Part shown: positions 19,751-29,483 of the stretch, piece by piece | How positions within the stretch are numbered: the stretch's first letter is position 1 | How the letters are laid out: the number at the start of each line of letters is the position of its first letter | Origin: Saprospiraceae bacterium | GTDB taxonomy: Bacteria; Bacteroidota; Bacteroidia; Chitinophagales; Saprospiraceae | Assembly (NCBI GenBank): GCA_020630775.1 | Contig: JAHDIN010000013.1 | Span: 1-64,000, forward strand | Reading direction: 5' to 3' | DNA: 64,000 nt | Position numbers and translations under genes: made by a program | The notes under the pieces: model-generated | Told to the model about the DNA's origin: nothing | Database searches by the model: none | What the model saw: only the letters and a program-made list of their open reading frames with translations

Positions 19751-19767
19751 TTTTTGATATTAAGAAT

Positions 19768-19808
19768 ACAAAACCTGCCTCAGGATGACTGCAGGTTTTG
19801 TTATTTTA
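19768..19808 (+). terminator. Rho-independent terminator
   Basis: An 11-bp perfect stem (ACAAAACCTGC paired with GCAGGTTTTGT) encloses a 12-nt loop and is followed by TATTTTA, 18 bp after the stop of the small lipoprotein gene. Confidence 0.85.
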
Positions 19809-19902
19809 TACCTACAGTAATTCAGTGAGCATATTTTTTGTTCTTCATAATTCTTCATCCAATAAAAATTAATTTATTTTGGATTAGAATCGAATAGGTA
19901 GT

Positions 19903-20853
19903 ATGCAACACATAACACTAATTGTGATATTATTTTTTTGTGGAATAACGACTCCGTCTTGCAATAAGCCCACAGTTGAAGTACTAACTTCAGAGCCATC
20001 TTACCAAATATCAGAAGGCAAAGCGCTCAACAAATTCAATCCGCCGAATACCTTAAGGATCAATGACACACTACTTGTCGACAAAACAGAGATTACAAAC
20101 ATTGGCTACAAGGAATTCCTAAACTGGTGCAAAATGACGATGGATGAAAAGAGCAATAGTTACAAATCGCTCATCCCATTAAACTTAGGCACATTCAGTT
20201 TTACCGGAGGCTATGAAGAGATAGCAGCTATTGAAATAGAAAAGGTAAAATACATGTGGTCTGAAGAGTACAACTATTATCCAGTTATTGATATTACATT
20301 ACAGCAAGCATTAAAGTTTACTCAATGGAGATCCGATAGAGTTTTTGAAATGATCCTTAAGAAAAACGGCATCTTAAAACCAGGTCTATATTTTGAAAAC
20401 GAAGTTTTCACCATCGATGCTTTTCTAAAATCAGAGGTCTATAGAAAACATAAAGACATCATCACCCATTATCCCCAATACTACATACCTAGTAAAAAAG
20501 ATTACCTAAATCTACTTTCAGCAATTTCGAATAAAAAAGACAAGCAAGCTCCAAGCCCAAGTCAAGAAGAAATAGATAAGCACTTTGTAAACAAGGGGCT
20601 TCTTATACTACCTTCTAAACTGTCTAACAATGAGGGAATAGATAATCAACTTTATCTACTCAACAGCAATGTCTCTGAAATAACTACAGAAGGACTGGCA
20701 TTCGGCGGCAATTATACTAGCACAAATCAGGTCCTAGATGAGCACACATTTTACAATATCAAGCTGCCTAGCCAAATGGTAGGATTTAGGAATTTCTGTA
20801 AGTGGGTACCGATTGAAGATATCTTGACAAAAAGTGAATCTAATCAATTTTAA
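19903..20853 (+). CDS. SUMF1/GldK-like lipoprotein
   Basis: 316 residues. A hydrophobic N-terminus ends with TTPSC, a plausible lipobox. The phrase LLVDKTEITNIGYKEFLNWC is the characteristic opening of formylglycine-generating-enzyme-like (SUMF1) domains, including the gliding/T9SS protein GldK. Later pieces fit the same fold: YYPVIDITLQQALKFTQWRS, HYPQYYIPSKKDYLNLL, FGGNY and a C-terminal QMVGFRNFCKWVP, which corresponds to the GFR motif of the family. The domain is shorter and more divergent than catalytic members, so a structural role is more likely than sulfatase activation. A 108-bp copy of its 3' end sits 0.9 kb downstream at 21608-21715. Confidence 0.75.
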   Translation: MQHITLIVILFFCGITTPSCNKPTVEVLTSEPSYQISEGKALNKFNPPNTLRINDTLLVDKTEITNIGYKEFLNWCKMTMDEKSNSYKSLIPLNLGTFSFTGGYEEIAAIEIEKVKYMWSEEYNYYPVIDITLQQALKFTQWRSDRVFEMILKKNGILKPGLYFENEVFTIDAFLKSEVYRKHKDIITHYPQYYIPSKKDYLNLLSAISNKKDKQAPSPSQEEIDKHFVNKGLLILPSKLSNNEGIDNQLYLLNSNVSEITTEGLAFGGNYTSTNQVLDEHTFYNIKLPSQMVGFRNFCKWVPIEDILTKSESNQF

Positions 20854-20926
20854 AAATGATTATATTAAATCATATTCTTAAACTGAATCACCTGCAAATA
20901 AAGCACATGATATAATGTAAAAGTTT

Positions 20927-21460
20927 TTAAAATCTATAACCCATTAAAATCCCTAATCTTGGATAGGCTTCATCATATACAGTAGCATCTTCGGTAAGTG
21001 CACGACCTACTCCAACAACAAATTCACCATGTAGCCCACTATATTTTACAAATTTAGCCCCAATTGCAAATCCGAAACCGTAATTATGTTCGTTCCTCCA
21101 TCTTTCCTTTTCGTTCCAATATGCTCCATTAGCCTCTATAAAAAAACCTGAACTTGGTATGTCACCAAAGTACATCCTGTAATAAGCTAAGCAGTGTGTA
21201 TCTGTTTCGATAAAATCTCTAAATGATTTTCCAACAACGAAACCTATTGAGTTATCTAAAGGTAAAATTCTCTCATAAGCTAACTCTATGTATCCAAAAG
21301 GGATGAATGAAAGATTAACTTTAATTTCATTTCTTATATCCCATAATTCTTCCCAAGTTTCATCAATATCAGACTCACTTTGTGACGAAAGAGAGTTAAC
21401 ATTAAAAATGAGGAAAGAAAGAATAAATAAAGGTTTAGCTAATTGAAGTGTAATATTCAT
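20927..21460 (-). CDS. Small outer-membrane beta-barrel-like protein, paralogue of 29484-30014
   Basis: 177 residues. A signal peptide (PLFILSFLIFNVNSLSSQ) is followed by alternating amphipathic strands: FIPFGYIELAYERILP, GFFIEANGAYW, GFGFAIGAKFV, HGEFVVGVGRAL. It ends in a terminal aromatic (YPRLGILMGYRF), as in outer-membrane barrels. The protein at 29484-30014 aligns along its length with the same blocks (FGYVEVQYERILP, GKSIRE, HGEFVLGLGRTLTD, YPRFAINLGQRF), so the two are paralogues. Predicted to sit in the outer membrane with about eight strands; role unknown. It is convergent with the SUMF1-like gene and lies between that gene and its 3'-end relic. Confidence 0.75.
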   Translation of the reverse strand: MNITLQLAKPLFILSFLIFNVNSLSSQSESDIDETWEELWDIRNEIKVNLSFIPFGYIELAYERILPLDNSIGFVVGKSFRDFIETDTHCLAYYRMYFGDIPSSGFFIEANGAYWNEKERWRNEHNYGFGFAIGAKFVKYSGLHGEFVVGVGRALTEDATVYDEAYPRLGILMGYRF

Positions 21461-21607
21461 GGTTATGAAACATAGTTATGTGCGTTAAATATAATAACTT
21501 TAAAAAACATTGAGACCAAATCATCTTAATTACAATTAGAAAGAAATACAATCTAGGTCAATAATAAAATTACCCAATAGAAGAATTAGCTTTTAGCTAT
21601 AAAATGT

Positions 21608-21715
21608 ACTAGCACAAATCAGGTCCTAGATGAGCACACCTTTTACAACATCAAACTACCTAGCCAAATGGTAGGATTTAGGAATTTCTGTAAGTGGTTA
21701 CCGATTAAGGAATAA
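21608..21715 (+). pseudogene. 3'-end relic of the SUMF1/GldK-like gene
   Basis: About 100 bp nearly identical to 20716-20822 of the SUMF1-like gene. Read in the matching frame it gives TSTNQVLDEHTFYNIKLPSQ..., then MVGFRNFCKWLPIKE and a stop (TAA at 21713-21715), compared with ...FCKWVPIEDI in the intact gene. The similarity begins abruptly at 21608, with unrelated sequence before it. This is the tail of a lost second copy, or a partial duplication. Confidence 0.85.
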
Positions 21716-21916
21716 GGTTTATGGCATATGGATCATGGCCTGACTATGCCTAAATAACGTTGACCGTCTATTAATTCAAATTGCAACATAATATATTATC
21801 ATTACCGCTCATTGAAGTCTTCAGACTTCAAATACATATTCGTAACTTCATTCAAAATCATTGATAATATAATTGAAGTCAGAAGTATTCTAAAAATGAA
21901 TTTTTCGAATCCAGTT

Positions 21917-21942
21917 ACCTCTTACCTTTCATGGTAAGAGGT
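21917..21942 (-). terminator. 10-bp perfect stem-loop at 3' end of the dikinase-like gene
   Basis: ACCTCTTACC, a 6-nt loop, GGTAAGAGGT: a perfect 10-bp stem 30 bp beyond the stop of the minus-strand gene at 21973. There is no clear T-run after the stem on the minus strand, so it is either an atypical terminator or an mRNA 3'-end stabilising structure. Confidence 0.5.
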
Positions 21943-21972
21943 TAAAAGTATTTATACAATTTCAGCTTACTT

Positions 21973-24900
21973 TTACAACTTAACAATACGTTCAATGAAA
22001 CGTGCTTCTTTATTATGGCATTCAATTATATAATGCCCGCTACCCCATTTATCAAGATCGATTTTCAAGACCCTTTGATGGCTGCCTATTCTTTGATTCC
22101 ACAATAATTGGCCGACAGCATTATATACTTCAAGTTCATAGTCCTGCAAGCCTTCAAAGGCATCATTTAGCTCAACAACTATAATGTCTTCTGTCGGATT
22201 AGGATAGACTTTTATTGGGCGTGTTAAGACTTCATCATTACTAGACAAAATTTCAAATCCGACTTCTACCAACTCTTCATAAAAACAAGTTTGTGAAGCA
22301 TCCGTAACAACGACTTCATAAGTACCAGGTGCTAAGTTTGAAAAAGTACTTAAATCTGTAAAGGTATTTCCACCATCGATACTAAATTGATAAGGTCCAA
22401 AACCATCTGATGCAGAAATATCTATGACACCGTCATCATCGTTTTCAGTTGTCGCGTTAACAACATTTAATTCAGCATCAAAGAGACAACCTTCACCGCT
22501 AGGACAAAACAATTCTACACCTTCAAAACCGAAATTACCGTCATTTATCGCCAACGTATCGCCTTCGTTATTAACAACTAAAAAGTTACCTATTCCGAAG
22601 CTACAACAAATACCATCTCCGTATACATCGGTTAGTGTTACTGATAAACAAGAAGAATAATCAACACAAATTTCTTCATTTAAAAAGTTAGTCCCAGATT
22701 GCAATTCGCCAGCTGCAATAATCTCTTCACTTAATTCATCATACACAGACCATGAAGTCTCTTCTGGAAAATTATCTGGGTTTATAATGAGATTTATAAA
22801 GTCATGATCCGACTCTAAGTCAGTAAATACTGTAATTGAGTTATTTGACAAATCGCCATCATCTTCTCCATTGATCTTTAAAATATTCAAAGTAATTTCA
22901 TTATCAATAGTTGTTAAGTTCTGAGTTACATTTAATTCTAATACTCTACTCAAAGTATAAGGGATATTAATATTAAAAGTCACTGTATCCACAACAACAC
23001 CATTGACAACCGTTTCAATTTCAGCACTGTTAATAATTGATTCCCCTAAATTTGATAAACTTGCAGAGACACTAACTTCATTACCGCAGGTAGCTGCAGC
23101 GTTACCAGAGACAAGCCCTCCCTCAATCAAATGCAACTTACTTAATACCACATCAATGGTATCATTGAGCGCATGACCATCCTGAGGATGCGCTACTATA
23201 GCTTTAATGGCATAGGCACCTACCTGATCGAAGTTCTGCGGCGTTTGGAATTGAAACGTCTTTTCATTTTGAGGACTTATAGTGTCAGTGACAAAAATAG
23301 TCTCCTGAATATCTCCGTCTACTAACAAGGAAAGATCAAAATCATACATTGGTTTTAGTCCTTGATTAGACACCAACACACTAACAAGTTCTGAATCCCC
23401 TAAGTTAGCACTGCTTGAAGGCTCTGTTATATCTAAGGCCGCAATATCAGAAGCTGCTTTAATATCTGCCCAAAACGAAACCCAAGGTCTAGCCTGCTTG
23501 ATTATAAGTTGATCTTCCGATGTAACTTTATATTCTATATCCATTCCAAAATCATCAACACCCACTAAATCATAAAGTATAGCAAATTCATCATGAATAA
23601 CCTGCAAGTATTCTCGCATCTGATCTAAGTAAATATCATCCATCACCAATGCGCCAACAGGGGTTAGATTAGATTCTCGTAATAAGAAATATCCTTCTTC
23701 AGGATTTTGGTAAAGAAGAATTTCTTCAGGAATTGAATTGGCTTCTGGATTGGTAACCAAATCTTCTCCAACCTGAGTATTAAGATAGAATGTGCTATCT
23801 GTACCATACACAGGATCTATACTTACGCCTACACCATTTGATTTTTCATCTTTATAATTCGGATGACACAACACGCCCATGGCTGCTATAAAGTGATCTA
23901 CTCTATAGAAGTCCCTTTCCTCAAAAGCTCTAAAGTTCCACATGCTGGCATACACTTGCTTTATAGATTTAGACATATGTCCTTCATCTGGATGTTGTGT
24001 TTTTGAGGTGTAGAGTCCCGCACCACTGAAGCCAGGTAAGTCCTCATTATTCGTACTAGAACGGCAACGAATAGACGTGCCATCTGGAAATGAATTATGC
24101 ATTTCTTCCAATTCGTCTAACATCCACTGAGGCATGTCTGCATCCTTAATATCTCTCCTAAAGTCTTTGAGCATGTCAATACGCGTATCTAAGTCATTGA
24201 CAAATTCTGGATTACTCAACATCGATGCTACCTCATCATAAAAGTTATTGAATTTCATAAACTCATCATAGAAATAAAAAGGCACACCAAATCCATTCGG
24301 GATAGTGCCTTCAGGGAATCCAAATGTGCGCATAGTCGCAACATTAGAACACTTGGCACCAAATGAAGTAGACATATAAAAGTCAATAGAATCTAGTGGA
24401 AGTATACGTTTAATCGATAAATCTCGGTCAGGGATTTGCTCTTGAGTAGGTCTTAATTTTTCAAACCACGCATTGACTTCATCCAAACTGGCTTCTCTAA
24501 TAAAATATTTATCGCTCTCAACTCTATAATAGATGTAATTATCTAATAGTTGAGCAATCGAATCTATTTCTAACGGATTCCTAATATAGGCATTCGGAAC
24601 ATTGTCTTGTATAGCCCTTAGATTAACATGTGAAAGAGGGGTTTGAACGACTGAAGTAATTATCCCCCCTACTCTAGGCAAGGAATTGGGTAAAGCATCA
24701 TATAAAACGATGTCTCTAGAGTTAGGCACTTCATCTAAATCCATTTGTCTGAAATAACCAAACCCTTCTGTTTCGTTAAACGGTATGAAATCAATATCAC
24801 TAAAAAAATCAGACTCCAGTACTACCTCAATCCGAGATCCTTCAAAGTCATCTTTATATTGTGATTGATGCACCGCCTCACCACCACTACCAATAAAATG

Positions 24901-25686
24901 CTGCATGTTATTCCCTAGATAAGGCATATTTGCTATCAACAACTCAAATGTCCTTTGAGTCCTTTCAAAGGTTGCAGCATCTCCAAAAGAATAATTAAAC
25001 ATGTAACTACCAATTTGCCCATTAGGCAGAATGTTATTAGGGTTGAATATAATTTCACCCGTTACTACATTGGCTGGATCATCTATAGTCCATAGGAAAG
25101 AAGCATGAATATCATGCGTATTGGTATTTATAAAATACACTTCGGGATTATCCGAATCATGATTGACTATTGCGAACTTGGCAAACTCCTGATTATTTAA
25201 GAATGGTGCCCATGGAATATCATCTTCAATTACTGACAATGCAGAGAAGGTTTCATGATTATCTACAGAGGTCGTCCCATCAAAAAAAGGCACTGCTGGT
25301 GCAAAGTTTAATGGCGCCAAACGTGGCATATCATTAAATTCTTCGATATCATCAAAGCCGTCACCATCAGTATCTGCTGGGTCGGCAATACTGTATGCTG
25401 TAACTATATAATTTTGCTGTGAAAATGCAGCGCCTGGACTTGTTATTGTCAACCGACCATCTACACCCAAGGTCATTGATAATACAGACTCATAGTTTAA
25501 GGTAGGAGGATGAACTGCTGACAATATGTAATATTTATCACTGGTTGCGTCTATTTCGATTTCTGCTTGGCCAAAAGGATTAATCGAAAAGCCTGTAATT
25601 GGTACTGTTTGCCCCTTAGCTACTAGAGCACCAACCATTAAAACAAAAAGAAAAACAAGCTTAAAAGAAGTTAGATATCGTTTCAT
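21973..25686 (-). CDS. T9SS-secreted protein with dikinase-like His-swivel and ATP-binding (PPDK_N) domains
   Basis: 1237 residues from the ATG at 25686 (MKRYLTSFKLVFLFVLMVG), preferred over the upstream in-frame start at 25722 because it gives a clean signal peptide. Residues about 330-375 contain VGGIITSVVQTPLSHVNLRA with His353, resembling the phospho-His swivelling domain of PEP-utilising enzymes and glucan water dikinases. Residues about 450-740 match the PPDK_N ATP-binding domain: IRCRSSTNNEDLPGFSGAG (Arg542 region), a helix ASMWNFRAFEERDFYRV and the closing IIKQARPW (Arg733). CARDB-like beta domains (about 765-1000), a segment with DVYGDGICC, and a type A sorting domain (VYPNPTEDIIVVEL ... 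IIECHNKEARFIERIVKL) follow. Predicted surface-exposed. The extracellular site makes an ATP-dependent role puzzling. Confidence 0.85.
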   Translation of the reverse strand: MKRYLTSFKLVFLFVLMVGALVAKGQTVPITGFSINPFGQAEIEIDATSDKYYILSAVHPPTLNYESVLSMTLGVDGRLTITSPGAAFSQQNYIVTAYSIADPADTDGDGFDDIEEFNDMPRLAPLNFAPAVPFFDGTTSVDNHETFSALSVIEDDIPWAPFLNNQEFAKFAIVNHDSDNPEVYFINTNTHDIHASFLWTIDDPANVVTGEIIFNPNNILPNGQIGSYMFNYSFGDAATFERTQRTFELLIANMPYLGNNMQHFIGSGGEAVHQSQYKDDFEGSRIEVVLESDFFSDIDFIPFNETEGFGYFRQMDLDEVPNSRDIVLYDALPNSLPRVGGIITSVVQTPLSHVNLRAIQDNVPNAYIRNPLEIDSIAQLLDNYIYYRVESDKYFIREASLDEVNAWFEKLRPTQEQIPDRDLSIKRILPLDSIDFYMSTSFGAKCSNVATMRTFGFPEGTIPNGFGVPFYFYDEFMKFNNFYDEVASMLSNPEFVNDLDTRIDMLKDFRRDIKDADMPQWMLDELEEMHNSFPDGTSIRCRSSTNNEDLPGFSGAGLYTSKTQHPDEGHMSKSIKQVYASMWNFRAFEERDFYRVDHFIAAMGVLCHPNYKDEKSNGVGVSIDPVYGTDSTFYLNTQVGEDLVTNPEANSIPEEILLYQNPEEGYFLLRESNLTPVGALVMDDIYLDQMREYLQVIHDEFAILYDLVGVDDFGMDIEYKVTSEDQLIIKQARPWVSFWADIKAASDIAALDITEPSSSANLGDSELVSVLVSNQGLKPMYDFDLSLLVDGDIQETIFVTDTISPQNEKTFQFQTPQNFDQVGAYAIKAIVAHPQDGHALNDTIDVVLSKLHLIEGGLVSGNAAATCGNEVSVSASLSNLGESIINSAEIETVVNGVVVDTVTFNINIPYTLSRVLELNVTQNLTTIDNEITLNILKINGEDDGDLSNNSITVFTDLESDHDFINLIINPDNFPEETSWSVYDELSEEIIAAGELQSGTNFLNEEICVDYSSCLSVTLTDVYGDGICCSFGIGNFLVVNNEGDTLAINDGNFGFEGVELFCPSGEGCLFDAELNVVNATTENDDDGVIDISASDGFGPYQFSIDGGNTFTDLSTFSNLAPGTYEVVVTDASQTCFYEELVEVGFEILSSNDEVLTRPIKVYPNPTEDIIVVELNDAFEGLQDYELEVYNAVGQLLWNQRIGSHQRVLKIDLDKWGSGHYIIECHNKEARFIERIVKL

Positions 25687-25881
25687 TATAATCAGATAGA
25701 TTGAAAAGTGTTGATAAATCAATAAGTATTGATCTACCGCTATACTATAATAATAGATGGAAATCCTTCAAATCGTTGCATCTGGATGAATAAAAGATTT
25801 AATTAGTCGTCTTAAACTCTTAAAGGGACAAATTGGCAATTCCAATTTCCTGACTATTGATTTATGAAAATAACCTGAAGA

Positions 25882-28098
25882 TCATCGTATAAGTGTAATT
25901 CCTCCAGATAAATTTATTTCCTTTCCATCATTTAGAAGCACACATACCTTATAGGTAAACACACCAGAATCAAGCAATTCTGAATTATAAGTGCCATCCC
26001 AGTTGGTTATTCCATTATCAGGAATAAAATTAATTTGTTCATAAATTAATTCACCCCACCTATTATAAATCGTAAATGACTTTATTTCTAGAACATCTGA
26101 AGAAGGACCAGCATAAATTGATATCTCGTCATTAAAACCATCACCATCGGGAGTAAACACATTAGGAATATATACAGGTGCACAATCCTCTACATCTAAA
26201 GATGAAGCCGCCAAATTGAAAGTATCCTTGTATTCACACCCATTGGCGTCTGTAACTGATAGATTATAAGAACCGGTGCTTAAATTATCTAAGTTTAAAT
26301 TATCCGATACTGGGACATTCCAAACAACATCAAAAGGAGCTACTGCTTCCAAAGAAGTAATTGTAATAGAGCCATCTGATCTAAAAGAACAACTTGGATC
26401 TTCTATTTCAACATCCACATCAAAGCTGAGGTAGTCGATTTGAGCACTACCCGATCCTGTACCTACACAAAAGGCATCGTTAAAGGTTACAATCTCATAA
26501 GACCCAGGTATATCCGTTTGTAAAAGAAAAGGACTAGTTATTACATCAGACACCAAAGGCTGTTCTTCACCATTAATACTATATGTCAGACTCCATGGAG
26601 GAAATCCATTTAAGACAATAGGAACTCCCGTTAATGCCGTTTCACACAAATCCCAATTCCCCTCAATTATAGCACTAGGAATACTTTGTATTTCTATGTT
26701 AGATACAGCTACTGAAGAGACACCACAGAAGTCAGTAACTGTAACCAATACCTCAGTTGGTTGACTAATATTTAATTCTATAAAATCCAAATTTGAGCCA
26801 TTGCTCCATTCATAACTAAAAGGTGAAATACCATCAATTACTTCGGGCACCAAATCAAATGATTGACCTACACATGCATTCACATCTTCCAGGCCTACAT
26901 CAAACGCTAGAGGCTCTCTGATAATTAATTCGCTAAATACTGGATCCAAACATGCGCAGGCATATTCAAATTCTAGTTTGATGCTTTCAGATATTTCATC
27001 AATAGAATCACTTAGAATGGTAATAGGTAAAACATATTCTATCACCCCTGCAGGTATGGTAACACTTGTAGGTATTTCAACGTAATCGACACCGTTAATG
27101 GCGCCTCCATCAGGACTTATAATATATTCAACAGTGCAATCTTCATTAATGCCACTCAAATCACTTCGTGTAAATACAATTTGTCCATCAATACAATCCT
27201 CATAAGCTATAGGCTCATCTCTACCTGGCACCTCAGCACGCACAATCACTTTCTCACCTAGATCGAAACTTTTACTTTCTAAAAATACTGCAGAATCCAA
27301 TCGCGCATCACCCACATCCCCAACCACCAATCTTATATGATACGTCTCACAAGGGATCACTTGAAAGGAAGCCGTTAGGCGTACTGTAAATCCGTCATAT
27401 TCAATGAGGTCCTGAAATTCTGGAAGGAAATTAATGTCGCAATTCTCAGAATCTGTAGTTGTCGCATTACTAACAAAGAAATTTTGGTTGATGAGGTGAT
27501 TGACATTATTGATGCTTACATTTTCATTAGAGCCCGGTATTGTAGCTACATTGATTGCACCATCTTCGAAAGGACCATTAATACCAGGACCTCTGACGAA
27601 AAAACCAAATACATCATTGAAGTCAGTACCGACAAATTCACAATATTCTTCGGAGGCAAAGACATCACTAAACGTAACACGATTATCAATGGGTACGAAA
27701 TCAAATTCGATTCCAGTAACATCAAAAAGACTATCAGTCGCTAGTCGACTTAGATCTGGATCATTACTCACTTGATTAAATTCATAACTGCCATCAATTC
27801 TTATGTTTGGGCCTTCTGCCAAACGTATATCACCAGTTGAAATTATAATCCCATCTTCGAAATTAAATATATCAGAAGCATTGGCAAAGCTGCCGATACT
27901 CAAAGAATCACTACCTAAGGATTGTATATTGGTGACGTTGCGGCAATTGCCTTTTATAAAAACATCTTTAATTAAGTTTTCGACATTTTGCTGTCCTTCG
28001 GTTTGAATTCCTTTTTGCGCAACAAGCGAAGGCATTACAATCATGATCTGTATAATGACCAAGAAGAAAAGGATAATAATTGATCTAAACTTTGACAC
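25882..28098 (-). CDS. Choice-of-anchor L protein with T9SS type B sorting domain
   Basis: 738 residues from a GTG start that gives a clean signal peptide (IIILFFLVIIQIMIVMPSLVAQ). Residues about 45-260 form the choice-of-anchor L domain (SIGSFANASDIFNFEDGII, VTFSDVFASEEYCEFVGTD, DVFGFFVRGPGI, CETYHIRLVVGD). Repeated Ig/SprB-like beta modules follow, including one with NLSTGSYNLSVTDANGC. The C-terminus is a type B sorting domain: YIPNVFTPDGDGFND, FTIYNRWGELIYEQ, GVFTYKVCVLLNDGK. It is therefore a T9SS cargo released or anchored by the type B route, possibly with adhesive or gliding-related roles as for SprB relatives. It lies upstream of the dikinase-like gene on the same strand. Confidence 0.9.
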   Translation of the reverse strand: MSKFRSIIILFFLVIIQIMIVMPSLVAQKGIQTEGQQNVENLIKDVFIKGNCRNVTNIQSLGSDSLSIGSFANASDIFNFEDGIIISTGDIRLAEGPNIRIDGSYEFNQVSNDPDLSRLATDSLFDVTGIEFDFVPIDNRVTFSDVFASEEYCEFVGTDFNDVFGFFVRGPGINGPFEDGAINVATIPGSNENVSINNVNHLINQNFFVSNATTTDSENCDINFLPEFQDLIEYDGFTVRLTASFQVIPCETYHIRLVVGDVGDARLDSAVFLESKSFDLGEKVIVRAEVPGRDEPIAYEDCIDGQIVFTRSDLSGINEDCTVEYIISPDGGAINGVDYVEIPTSVTIPAGVIEYVLPITILSDSIDEISESIKLEFEYACACLDPVFSELIIREPLAFDVGLEDVNACVGQSFDLVPEVIDGISPFSYEWSNGSNLDFIELNISQPTEVLVTVTDFCGVSSVAVSNIEIQSIPSAIIEGNWDLCETALTGVPIVLNGFPPWSLTYSINGEEQPLVSDVITSPFLLQTDIPGSYEIVTFNDAFCVGTGSGSAQIDYLSFDVDVEIEDPSCSFRSDGSITITSLEAVAPFDVVWNVPVSDNLNLDNLSTGSYNLSVTDANGCEYKDTFNLAASSLDVEDCAPVYIPNVFTPDGDGFNDEISIYAGPSSDVLEIKSFTIYNRWGELIYEQINFIPDNGITNWDGTYNSELLDSGVFTYKVCVLLNDGKEINLSGGITLIR

Positions 28099-28178
28099 CC
28101 TTTCAAGATATTAAATATCAAGATCAATATCTCAGGTAAATGGGTGATTATAAACCACTACGACTTTAATACATCAAT

Positions 28179-28209
28179 AATAGCCCTACTAATATCTAGT
28201 AGAGCTATT
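28179..28209 (-). terminator. 13-bp stem-loop (one mismatch) after the YHYH gene
   Basis: AATAGCCCTACTA and TAGTAGAGCTATT pair with a single mismatch around a 5-nt loop, 30 bp past the stop of the gene at 28240. No obvious T-run follows, as with the stem-loop at 21917. It lies between two minus-strand genes and may end or stabilise the upstream message. Confidence 0.5.
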
Positions 28210-28239
28210 TGAAAAATAAACTATAATTAATTAAAGTAC

Positions 28240-29334
28240 TTATCTAATATTGCTAGGCGTCCCTTGTAAATCACCAGGGAATATGATGTAGTATTCATTT
28301 AAGTAAGCCTCATTTTGAATGTGGTAATGGTATTCGCCATCAGGATTATGTGGTGTGGGACCGAAATGTCCTCCTGATTCATCTAGATCCGTCGGATAAT
28401 CGCCATTATAATCACGCCTTCCATAGATGAAAAACCCATCTGACATAATACCTACCAAATTAGAATCATCATCCGTCCATGCTTTTGGTTCTAAGTGATA
28501 ATGATAACTCTGAGGTCCTGTATGGGCGCCGTTATAATCTAAAGAAACGACTGCATTATCAAGCGGCACATTTGGGCCTTCTTCATCATTATAGATCATG
28601 CCACCACTGATAGCCATGCCTATCGCACCTAAGCCAGTTGTCGAAGGACTAGCTGCCAGTTCTGGAGATATTGAAACCCTCAATGTATAAGAGCCATTAA
28701 AATCATCAATATTGCCAGGTGCCATTTGGTTAAAAGAGGTAGCAGTGGGGGCAATAAATAACGGATGATCTACTGCTGCAGCAGGTGTTGTATGTGCTCC
28801 CATTGGGCCATTTATTGTTCTTTCGGTCGTATTAGACCAATAAGGCGAAGTGTGATTCGCCAATCCATTTGACTCGATAACCACTTCATCGCCATCCAAA
28901 TAAATATTAAAATTCTCAGCATCAAATTCTTCAAAAGCTGGATGCAGTCCCGTGAAAGTTCCAGAATCATTAGTATCGTCAGGATTGTCTACATATCCAT
29001 CTGGTTGCTCACATGCCGTTTGACTCACATCAGGATTCCCTAATCCATCGCCATCTGCATCTTCAAACCAAGTTGATTCACCCGGTCCGTCACAAACACC
29101 ACAAACATCCACCACTCCAGAACAAGTATCATCAGTGTCTTCAGCATTCGAAACATATCCAGTGGGTTGTTCACAAGCATCTTGACTGACATCTGGATTA
29201 CCGTATCCATCGCCATCCGCATCTTGATACCATGTTAATTCTGTACAAGTAACTTCATCATCATCACTGCAAGCTGTAAAAAATATGAATCCAGAAAATA
29301 GAAATAAGCTTAAAAAAGTCTTTAAATAGGTCAT
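28240..29334 (-). CDS. YHYH-domain lipoprotein with Ca-binding-like Asp-rich repeats
   Basis: 364 residues from the ATG at 29334 (MTYLKTFLSLFLFSGFIFFTAC), chosen over the in-frame upstream start because it yields the lipobox FFTAC. Residues about 30-130 contain two modules with WYQDADGDGYGNPD and WFEDADGDGLGNPD, each followed by a Cys and QP(T/D)GYV, closely matching the modules of the FG-GAP protein at 7592. From about residue 150 the protein has the YHYH-domain features: NGPMGAHTTPAA, SYHYHLEPKAW, GIMSDGFFIYGRRDYNGD and PDGEYHYHIQ. Such proteins are secreted and of unknown biochemical function; the His-rich motifs suggest metal binding. Single-gene unit. Confidence 0.86.
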   Translation of the reverse strand: MTYLKTFLSLFLFSGFIFFTACSDDDEVTCTELTWYQDADGDGYGNPDVSQDACEQPTGYVSNAEDTDDTCSGVVDVCGVCDGPGESTWFEDADGDGLGNPDVSQTACEQPDGYVDNPDDTNDSGTFTGLHPAFEEFDAENFNIYLDGDEVVIESNGLANHTSPYWSNTTERTINGPMGAHTTPAAAVDHPLFIAPTATSFNQMAPGNIDDFNGSYTLRVSISPELAASPSTTGLGAIGMAISGGMIYNDEEGPNVPLDNAVVSLDYNGAHTGPQSYHYHLEPKAWTDDDSNLVGIMSDGFFIYGRRDYNGDYPTDLDESGGHFGPTPHNPDGEYHYHIQNEAYLNEYYIIFPGDLQGTPSNIR

Positions 29335-29483
29335 TATTTTGATTTTGTACACTTTAGACACATGCGTATCAAAAATCCTTCGGGTAAGCTCAAAAAAAAT
29401 AAATGTTCTACTTTTTCCTATTATTATAAATTTGAAGCAATACTAAAAATCAAAATTTGTTTAGTCTTTCGCTGGAGTTACAG

